The translations under genes were made by a program, and so were the position numbers. A DNA stretch of 10,634 bases from Actinomycetota bacterium (GTDB taxonomy: Bacteria > Actinomycetota > Humimicrobiia > Humimicrobiales > Humimicrobiaceae): NCBI GenBank assembly GCA_014360385.1, contig JACIXO010000017.1, forward strand, positions 1 through 10,634, in the 5' to 3' direction. Shown one piece after another: positions 5,003-10,634 of this stretch. A model generated the notes under the pieces. The model did no database searches and was not told where the DNA came from. It saw nothing but the letters and a program-made list of their open reading frames with translations. The number at the start of each line of letters is the position of its first letter. Position 1 is the stretch's first letter.

Positions 5003-6391
5003 ATGATTGCAGTAAAAGAAGATACAATAGCTGCTATCGGAACGAGGGCTGGAGAGGCGGCAATTGGCATAGTTAGAGTAAGTGGAGATAGAGCTATTGA
5101 GATAGTGGACAAGATATTCAGGTCTAAGAGTGGAAGGAGGATAGCCGATCTTGAGACATATACGATTATCTATGGTGAGATTGTCGATAAGGATGGAAGT
5201 ATAGTTGATGAGGCAATAGTCAGTTTGATGCGTAAGCCTAAATCGTATACCAGGGAGGATGTAGTGGAGATAAATTGTCATGGAGGTGTAGTGGCTACTA
5301 CGAAGACACTCGAGCTCTGTATAGAGAGCGGGGCGAGGTTGGCGGAGCCAGGAGAGTTTACAATGAGAGCTTTTTTGAATGGAAGAATAGATCTTTCCCA
5401 GGCGGAAGCAGTACTTGATTTAATTAGGTCAAAAACGGAGCAGAGTCTGAAGATTGCAGCCCAGAACCTGAAGGGAAAAATAAGGGAAGAAATATCAAGG
5501 ATTAGAAGCAGAATTCTTGAGATACTGGCTCAGCTAGAAGCCTCAATAGATTTTATAGAGGAAGACCTGGAAATTCTCCCCTACGAGGATATTGTTAGCA
5601 GAATTGGTGAAGTAAAGAGAGAAGTAGAACAATTGATTGAGGATGAGAAGAGGGGTGAAATACTAAAAAATGGAGTGAAGGCAGCTATTGCTGGCAAGCC
5701 GAATGTAGGAAAGTCAAGTTTGTTAAATGTATTATCCAGGAAAGATAAAGCAATAGTGACTCCAATTCCGGGCACAACACGGGATGCAATTGAGGAAATT
5801 TTGTACGTTGAAGGGATACCGCTGATACTGGTCGATACTGCAGGGATACGAAAGACAAAAAATATTATTGAAAGGCTTGGTGTAGAGAGAAGTTTAAAGC
5901 ATATAGATGAAGCTGAAATAACATTGTTAGTGCTTGATGGTAGTAAGAAACTTGAGAAGCTTGATTTGGAAATTATGAGCAGACTGAAGAAAAGAAGAAC
6001 AGTTGTGTGTATAAATAAGATAGATTTAAGCCAGGAAATCGAGCGCGATGTGGTAGCTAGATATTTTGAGGAGGACAAGGTAGTTGAAATCTCAGCTCTT
6101 AAGGGTGTTGGTATACCAGAACTTGAGAAGAAAATCAGAGATCTGGTGATGGGGGATGGTGTTTTTGAAATTGAAGAGAAAATAATTCTCAATAGTAGAC
6201 ATAAGAGTATTATGATGCAGGTGGAAAGGCTACTTGGAAGCGCAGTAAAGGCCATGAAGGCAAGAATGTCAGAGGAGTTTCCATCGCTTGACCTAAGAGC
6301 AGCTTATAACCTATTAGGGGAAGTAATTGGCGAGAGAACGACTGACGATGTATTGAATATGATATTTAGTCAGTTCTGTATAGGGAAGTAA
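5003..6391 (+). CDS. mnmE: tRNA uridine-5-carboxymethylaminomethyl(34) synthesis GTPase MnmE
   Basis: MnmE is a dimeric, potassium-activated GTPase. With MnmG it installs the (carboxymethyl)aminomethyl group on C5 of wobble U34 in several tRNAs. The 462-residue length is normal. The N-terminal folate-binding-type domain starts DTIAAIGTRAGEAAIGIVRVSG and includes EFTMRAFLNGRIDLSQAEAV. A helical domain encloses the G domain: G1 GKPNVGKS (231-238), G2 TTRD (258-261), G3 DTAG (278-281), G4 NKID (338-341). The C-terminus GERTTDDVLNMIFSQFCIGK carries the essential CxGK motif. ATG 5003 is preceded by GAGGG (4 bases) and AAGGGG (11 bases). Its partner mnmG lies downstream, separated here by a short mnmG-like gene and a parS site. 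Confidence 0.97.
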   Translation: MIAVKEDTIAAIGTRAGEAAIGIVRVSGDRAIEIVDKIFRSKSGRRIADLETYTIIYGEIVDKDGSIVDEAIVSLMRKPKSYTREDVVEINCHGGVVATTKTLELCIESGARLAEPGEFTMRAFLNGRIDLSQAEAVLDLIRSKTEQSLKIAAQNLKGKIREEISRIRSRILEILAQLEASIDFIEEDLEILPYEDIVSRIGEVKREVEQLIEDEKRGEILKNGVKAAIAGKPNVGKSSLLNVLSRKDKAIVTPIPGTTRDAIEEILYVEGIPLILVDTAGIRKTKNIIERLGVERSLKHIDEAEITLLVLDGSKKLEKLDLEIMSRLKKRRTVVCINKIDLSQEIERDVVARYFEEDKVVEISALKGVGIPELEKKIRDLVMGDGVFEIEEKIILNSRHKSIMMQVERLLGSAVKAMKARMSEEFPSLDLRAAYNLLGEVIGERTTDDVLNMIFSQFCIGK

Positions 6392-6440
6392 AGGGCAAAT
6401 TAAGCGACAAAAATTAACAGAGCTAGGATATTTGGCGAGA

Positions 6441-6456
6441 TGTTTCACGTGGAACA
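6441..6456. promoter_or_regulatory. parS centromere-like site, copy 1 (ParB/Spo0J binding)
   Basis: TGTTTCACGTGGAACA is the reverse complement of TGTTCCACGTGAAACA, a known Bacillus subtilis-type parS sequence. It differs from the perfect palindrome at one position. It sits in the non-coding gap after mnmE, 50 bases past its stop and 70 bases before the short mnmG-like gene. ParB loads at such sites for origin segregation and SMC loading (known biology); clustering near oriC fits. Confidence 0.93.
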
Positions 6457-6526
6457 TTGGAGAAAGCTCTGGTTGTAGGGAATGTGGGTTGATGTAAACT
6501 TGTCTAAGGAAGGCAGGAGATAGGGT

Positions 6527-7906
6527 TTGGGTGAAGAGTATGAGGTGATAGTTATAGGTGGTGGTCATGCGGGCTGTGAAGCCTCACTTGCATCTGCCCG
6601 CAGTGGAGCAAAGACCCTTCTAATTTCTATTAGTATGGACAGTATTGCTGTCATGCCTTGCAGTAGTTTGGTAGGAGGGTTGGGAAGGGGACACATAGTG
6701 AGGGAAATACATGTGCTTGGGGGAGAGATGGCCAAGAATATTGACAGGAACTTTATTGGCCTCTGGGCAGTAGTTGATGGGGTGAATCCTGCTTTCAGAG
6801 CATTAAGGGGTGTTGTAGATAAAAGAGGGTACTTTTTATCAATGAAAAATGTTCTTGAAAATCAGGAGATGCTTGATTTGAAGCAAGGACTGGTTGTGGA
6901 TATAAAGAGAGCCAAGAGACGGTATGTAGTAAGCAATAGCGATGGAACTTCTTATGGCTGTAAAAGCCTGGTTCTAGCTCCTGGAACTTTCTTAAGAGGT
7001 ATTATCTTCTGGGGTAAAAATAAGATAGAAGCAGGGAGATATGGTGAGATTTGCTCAAAGAGGCTTTCTTTGAGCCTTGAAAAAATGGGTTTTAGATTTG
7101 GTAGGCTGTGGGTGGATACTGCTCCGAGGATAGACAGAAAGACCATAGATTTAGACAGAGTAGAAATTGTACGTTATGATGAAAATCCAAACATGTTTTC
7201 ATTTGGAGATAAATATGATGGAAGAAATCAAATAGAAACCTATTTCACCTATATGGATAGGAATTGTGTTAATTGTATCTCTAAATATCTCTCGGAAGCC
7301 CCTATTTATGGGTGGCTTCGGAACCAAGGGGAAGGTAGACATCTTTCATCTATTGAAAGCAGGGTATTAAACTTTAACGATAGAAAAAGGTACAAAATTT
7401 ATATGTTACCTGAGGGGAAGAATACAAATGAAGTATATCTCCAGGGCCTTGCTACGACCTTCTCTGAAGAACTTCAGAGTGAGATAATACGAAGAATAAA
7501 GGGGTTGGAAAACGCAGTAATAACCCGACCTGGCTATGGAGTGGAGTATGATTATTTGCTTCCATTCCAGATTGATAACACACTGGAAAGCAGGGAACAC
7601 AAAGGCATTTTCTTTGCTGGCCAGATAAATGGCAGTGTGGGTTATGAAGAGGCAGCAGCCCAGGGTGTGGTTGCAGGGATAAATGCGGCAAGAAGAGCAA
7701 AAAATTTGGAGGCTATTTTCATAAAAAGAGAAGAGGGGTACATAGGAGTATTGATTGACGATATTGTAGCGAAGGGAGTATATAAGAGGCCTTACAGAAT
7801 AGCAGTTTCTAAAAACGAGTATAGACTTTTGCATAGATTTGACAATGCTGATATAAGAATGCTTGAGACTTTGAAGCTATTGCAAAATGTTTCACGTGAA
7901 ACATAA
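6527..7906 (+). CDS. Short MnmG-like FAD protein lacking the C-terminal domain
   Basis: The 459-residue protein is collinear with MnmG over its first two domains: FAD-binding GGGHAG (11-16), MPCSSLVGG with Cys45 (MnmG has MPCNPAIGG), the TFLRG strand, an APRIDRKTIDL stretch, RPGYGVEYDYLLPF, and FFAGQINGSVGYEEAAAQG. It stops just after FDNADIRM, where full MnmG continues for about 160 more residues of helical domain that binds MnmE and tRNA. Other changes: the second conserved Cys is Leu263 (GRHLSSIE against GPRHCPSID in the full copy), and KGPAVQALR is replaced by NPAFRALR. The frame is intact with no internal stop, so it is a maintained paralogue more than a fresh pseudogene. Start TTG 6527: an in-frame TAG lies two codons before, and AGGAG (6515-6519) is 7 bases upstream. 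The last six codons are the parS site at 7888. TrmFO, the other small GidA relative, is less likely because every MnmG landmark is present. Function unknown. Confidence 0.88.
   Translation: MGEEYEVIVIGGGHAGCEASLASARSGAKTLLISISMDSIAVMPCSSLVGGLGRGHIVREIHVLGGEMAKNIDRNFIGLWAVVDGVNPAFRALRGVVDKRGYFLSMKNVLENQEMLDLKQGLVVDIKRAKRRYVVSNSDGTSYGCKSLVLAPGTFLRGIIFWGKNKIEAGRYGEICSKRLSLSLEKMGFRFGRLWVDTAPRIDRKTIDLDRVEIVRYDENPNMFSFGDKYDGRNQIETYFTYMDRNCVNCISKYLSEAPIYGWLRNQGEGRHLSSIESRVLNFNDRKRYKIYMLPEGKNTNEVYLQGLATTFSEELQSEIIRRIKGLENAVITRPGYGVEYDYLLPFQIDNTLESREHKGIFFAGQINGSVGYEEAAAQGVVAGINAARRAKNLEAIFIKREEGYIGVLIDDIVAKGVYKRPYRIAVSKNEYRLLHRFDNADIRMLETLKLLQNVSRET
7888..7903. promoter_or_regulatory. parS site, copy 2, inside the end of the short mnmG-like gene
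   Basis: TGTTTCACGTGAAACA is a perfect 16-bp palindrome identical to the ParB/Spo0J parS consensus. It encodes the C-terminal residues N-V-S-R-E-T of the short MnmG-like protein, whose TAA stop begins at 7904. It is 1,447 bases from parS copy 1 and about 95 bases upstream of full-length mnmG. Confidence 0.95.
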
Positions 7907-7909
7907 GGA

Positions 7910-7937
7910 TTGTTCTATTAATATTTAATGCTATATT
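7910..7937 (+). promoter_or_regulatory. Possible weak promoter before mnmG
   Basis: TTGTTC (7910-7915, only 3 of 6) and TATATT (7932-7937, 5 of 6) are 16 bases apart in the AT-rich 92-base gap between the short gene and mnmG. The spacing is acceptable but the -35 is poor; mnmG could equally be read through from mnmE. Confidence 0.28.
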
Positions 7938-7998
7938 TAATACCAGTTTATTACTATTTTCCAAGCATCCTTTTAAGCAGGGGGTCCGATAGCATATC

Positions 7999-9897
7999 AT
8001 GCTAGAATTTTATTTTAATAGAAATGAATTTGAAAGAGAATTCGATGTGATAGTTGTAGGGGCAGGCCATGCAGGTTGTGAAGCTGCACTTGCTTGTGCA
8101 AGACTTGGACTCAGAACCCTTGTTCTGACCATAAATCTCGACAAAATCGCACTCATGCCCTGCAATCCTGCTATTGGGGGAGTGGGAAAAAGTCAGTTAG
8201 TAAGAGACCTGGATGCCCTTGGTGGGCAAATGGCTAGGACCGCAGACAATACTTTAATCCAGATTAAGGTGTTGAATAGAAGCAAAGGCCCTGCTGTTCA
8301 GGCGCTTAGAGCTCAGATAGATAAAAAAGAGTACGAGACCCAGATGAAAAAAATTTTGGAAAATACTGAAAAGTTGATTTTACGACAGGGAATAGTGAGA
8401 AAGATTCTGGTGAAGGGTTGTAGAGCAATAGGAGTTGAGATCGAAGGCGGTCTTAAGTTTTTCTCTAAGGCTGTTATAGTAACCTCAGGCACCTTCCTTA
8501 GGGGGAGAATTATAATAGGGAAGAAAGACTACCATGCAGGAAGGATGGGGGAATATCCAGCCATGTCTCTTACTGGATGTTTGAAGAACCTTGGATTTAT
8601 AATAGATAGGTTCCAGACTGCGACACCTCCCAGAGTTGATAGAAGAACTATTGATTTTACCAGGCTTATACCAGAGCCAGGGGACAGCGAACCACTGAGC
8701 TTTTCATTCTGGGATGAGGAAAAAGTCTATGACAGCATACCCAGTTACTTAACTTATACAAATGAAGAGACTCACAAAATAATAAGGGAGAATATACAGG
8801 AATCACCTATAAAATCAGGTATGGTGAATACCCATGGACCCAGGCACTGTCCCTCAATTGATAGAAAGGTTATAAACTACCCCGAGAAAAAAAGACATCC
8901 AGTTTTTGTTGAACCTGAAGGTAAAATGACAAATGAGATGTATTTACAGGGACTTACGACAAGCATGCCTGTAAAGTTTCAACAGATGATAGTAAACTCC
9001 ATAGCTGGTCTGGAAAGGGCAAGAATAATAAGACCTGGTTACGCTGTGGAATATGATTATGTTATTCCAAATCAGCTAAGTCTCACACTTGAGTCAAAGA
9101 TTATAGAAAATCTCTATTTTGCAGGTCAGATAAATGGCACCTCAGGTTACGAAGAAGCTGCGGCCCAGGGTTTTGTAGCTGGTGTGAATGCCGCTCTAAA
9201 AATTTTAGGAAAACCACCCCTTGTATTGACAAGGGACATGAGCTATATAGGTGTTCTGATAGACGACCTCATAACAAAGGAGCTATTTGAGCCATACAGA
9301 ATGTATACCTCGAGAGCTGAATACAGACTTATTCTAAGGTCAGACAATGCAGATATAAGATTGAGCGAGCTAGGTTATAGAATAGGTCTTATAAGTGAGG
9401 AACAATACTGGAAAGTTCTGGAAAAGAAGAGAAAGCTTGAAAATCTTACTAACGAGTTTAAGAAGTACTCTATCCCTGTTAGCGATAGAGTAAATTCTCT
9501 TCTGGAGAAGATAGGTACACAAAAAATTGAGAGCTCTATTACTCTATATCAGCTTTTAAAAAGACCTGAAGTCAAAATACAGGAATTGATGAAAAATTTT
9601 TACCCAGAAAAGAACGGATACGACCCAAAGGTGCTGTCACTTGTGGAGACCCAGATAAAATATGAAGGTTATATAAATAGGCAGCTTGACGAAGCAAAAA
9701 GACTCCAGAGCATTGAGAAGTATTATATTCCCAGAGATATTGACTACTTTAGCATAAAGGGTTTAACCTATGAGGCACAGGAAAAGCTTTCCAAGGTCAG
9801 GCCAGACACTCTTGGACAGGCATCAAGAATAGCTGGAATATCTCCTGCTGATGTATCTATATTACTGGTTTATCTAAAACACAAAACCAGGGTTTAG
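7999..9897 (+). CDS. mnmG: tRNA uridine-5-carboxymethylaminomethyl(34) synthesis enzyme MnmG (GidA)
   Basis: MnmG is the FAD- and NADH-dependent partner of MnmE in wobble-U34 modification, using a methylene-tetrahydrofolate carbon. At 632 residues it has the full family length. Landmarks: FAD-binding GAGHAGCEA (21-29), MPCNPAIGGVGK with Cys55, SKGPAVQALR (95-104), TPPRVDRRTIDF (209-220), PRHCPSID with the second conserved Cys284, RPGYAVEYDY, FAGQINGTSGYEEAAAQG, and the MnmE/tRNA-binding C-terminal domain ending QIKYEGYI.RQ...LGQASRIAGISPADVSILLVYLK. Both cysteines reported as essential in this family are present, unlike in the short copy upstream. ATG 7999 is the only reasonable start; the G-rich stretch AGGGGG (7979-7984) is 14 bases away, so the ribosome site is poor. 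rsmG follows 18 bases after the stop, the usual mnmG-rsmG pair. Confidence 0.97.
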   Translation: MLEFYFNRNEFEREFDVIVVGAGHAGCEAALACARLGLRTLVLTINLDKIALMPCNPAIGGVGKSQLVRDLDALGGQMARTADNTLIQIKVLNRSKGPAVQALRAQIDKKEYETQMKKILENTEKLILRQGIVRKILVKGCRAIGVEIEGGLKFFSKAVIVTSGTFLRGRIIIGKKDYHAGRMGEYPAMSLTGCLKNLGFIIDRFQTATPPRVDRRTIDFTRLIPEPGDSEPLSFSFWDEEKVYDSIPSYLTYTNEETHKIIRENIQESPIKSGMVNTHGPRHCPSIDRKVINYPEKKRHPVFVEPEGKMTNEMYLQGLTTSMPVKFQQMIVNSIAGLERARIIRPGYAVEYDYVIPNQLSLTLESKIIENLYFAGQINGTSGYEEAAAQGFVAGVNAALKILGKPPLVLTRDMSYIGVLIDDLITKELFEPYRMYTSRAEYRLILRSDNADIRLSELGYRIGLISEEQYWKVLEKKRKLENLTNEFKKYSIPVSDRVNSLLEKIGTQKIESSITLYQLLKRPEVKIQELMKNFYPEKNGYDPKVLSLVETQIKYEGYINRQLDEAKRLQSIEKYYIPRDIDYFSIKGLTYEAQEKLSKVRPDTLGQASRIAGISPADVSILLVYLKHKTRV

Positions 9898-9915
9898 ATT
9901 TAAGAGGAATATAAA

Positions 9916-10634
9916 ATGGTTGAGAGTTTTGATGTGGAAAGCACACTTACTTCCTTTCTGGAGAGTCTTGATGTCAATTATTCTCCTTTGCAGATCCTTT
10001 GTTTAAAAAAGTATCTGGATTTTCTATATGAAAGAAACAAGCACATTAACCTGGTAGGCTCTAAAGACAGGAAAGATATATTTATAAGACACTTCCTGGA
10101 TTGTCTCTCAGTTTTGAAACTAGGAGAGGTATTCCTGGATACCCAGAAAATTATCGATGTGGGAAGTGGGGCAGGCTTGCCAGGAATATTACTTGCTATT
10201 TTTCTTCAAGACTGTGACATGTATCTTCTGGAGAAGAGATTGAAAAAGGTGAATTTTTTACATGAAGCTGTGGGCTATCTTGGCCTTAAAAATGTAAAAA
10301 TTCTTAGCGGAAGAGCAGAAGATCTTGCTCATCATAAGGAACTGAGAGAAAGATTTGACCTTGTTATGGCGAGAGCTGTAGCAAGGTTTGACATTTTATG
10401 TGAATTGACAATTCCATTTTGTAAAATAGGTGGTAGAATTATATTTTATAAGAGCAGGAAAGTATTTGAAGAACTGAAAAATTATGGAGAAGTTGTGAGC
10501 ACCCTTGGTGGAAAAGTTTTAGAGCTAAGAGAAGTAGAGGTACCGAGTCTGGACGAGTTCAGGGCCTTTCTTGTGATTGTTAAGATAGAAGAAACATTGA
10601 AAAAGTTTCCTCGAAGTGTTGCAAAAATGAGAAG
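9916..10634 (+). CDS. rsmG: 16S rRNA (guanine(527)-N7)-methyltransferase RsmG (GidB), cut by window end
   Basis: RsmG methylates N7 of G527 in 16S rRNA using S-adenosylmethionine. Translation from ATG 9916 is open to the window end (239 full codons, no stop). Features: N-terminal LKKYLDFLYERNKHINLVGSK, the IRHFLDCLSVL segment, the SAM-binding loop IIDVGSGAGLPGILLAI (about residues 79-95), the acidic LLEKR strand, FDLVMARAV and a C-terminal KFPRSVAKMR that matches the family's KFPR..G end. The gene is thus nearly complete, probably lacking only a few codons. AGAGGA lies about 7 bases before the ATG, and mnmG ends 18 bases upstream, so the two are probably co-transcribed. In related genomes parA/parB genes often follow, which would suit the two parS sites here; that lies outside the window. 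Confidence 0.95.
   Translation, partial: MVESFDVESTLTSFLESLDVNYSPLQILCLKKYLDFLYERNKHINLVGSKDRKDIFIRHFLDCLSVLKLGEVFLDTQKIIDVGSGAGLPGILLAIFLQDCDMYLLEKRLKKVNFLHEAVGYLGLKNVKILSGRAEDLAHHKELRERFDLVMARAVARFDILCELTIPFCKIGGRIIFYKSRKVFEELKNYGEVVSTLGGKVLELREVEVPSLDEFRAFLVIVKIEETLKKFPRSVAKMR

Noticed and set aside
6314..6568. Minus-strand frames containing MFHVKH at the parS sites (also around 7809-8000)
   Set aside because: MFHVKH is simply a translation of the parS palindrome, a familiar artefact; these frames oppose well-supported genes.
6527..7906. Short mnmG-like gene read as trmFO
   Set aside because: The length is similar, but MnmG landmarks (MPCxxxxGG, RPGYxVEYDY, FAGQINGxxGYEEAAAQG, EYRLxxRxDNADxR) run collinear with the neighbouring full MnmG.
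1..10634. CRISPR arrays, insertion sequences, toxin-antitoxin or phage genes
   Set aside because: No regularly spaced repeats, transposase motifs, paired small toxin-antitoxin frames or terminal inverted repeats were seen; gene content is core chromosomal.

Overview
The window is a replication-origin neighbourhood of a low-GC bacterium. Reading rightwards, rpmH-rnpA-yidD-yidC-jag-mnmE-mnmG-rsmG is the classic order seen to one side of dnaA in Bacillota, and dnaA itself starts at the left edge pointing the other way. Heavy use of AGA/AGG (Arg) and ATA (Ile) codons, with an AT-rich background, would suit a thermophilic or deep-branching Clostridia-like lineage. That placement is inference; no species can be named from this sequence alone.

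Left part (1-1195, minus strand): the first 78 codons of dnaA, preceded by a 315-codon gene. That gene joins a GHKL-type ATPase domain to a C-terminal winged-helix domain through a Thr/Ser/His-rich, repeat-built linker. Only 13 bases separate it from dnaA, so the two are probably co-transcribed. I do not recognise this ATPase-HTH protein as a standard member of the dnaA locus.

Centre left (about 1196-2313): roughly 1 kb without a convincing gene, the probable oriC. It holds a cluster of DnaA-box-like 9-mers (TTnTTAACA and TTTTCAACA types, including an exact inverted pair), a set of 13-bp ACC/TAAAAC repeats, AT-rich 10-bp tandem repeats, three consecutive hairpins, and a near-perfect sigma-70-type promoter for rpmH. 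Genes on both sides point away from this interval, as expected at an origin.

Centre (2314-4874, plus strand): rpmH, rnpA, yidD, yidC and jag, covering a ribosomal protein, the RNase P protein, membrane-protein insertion and an RNA-binding KH-R3H protein. They end at a strong bidirectional intrinsic terminator. The rnpA reading frame has no ATG, GTG or TTG ahead of its conserved N-terminus, so it appears to use an unusual start or to contain a frameshift.

Right part (5003-10634, plus strand): mnmE, a short divergent MnmG paralogue, full-length mnmG, and rsmG (cut by the window end). MnmE and MnmG together modify the wobble uridine of tRNAs; RsmG methylates 16S rRNA. Two textbook ParB-binding parS sites lie here, one upstream of each mnmG copy. 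The second is embedded in the last codons of the short copy. The short copy lacks the C-terminal domain and one of the two conserved cysteines, so it may have a different job. The most novel-looking items are the ATPase-HTH gene upstream of dnaA, the short MnmG with its parS overlap, and the rnpA start.
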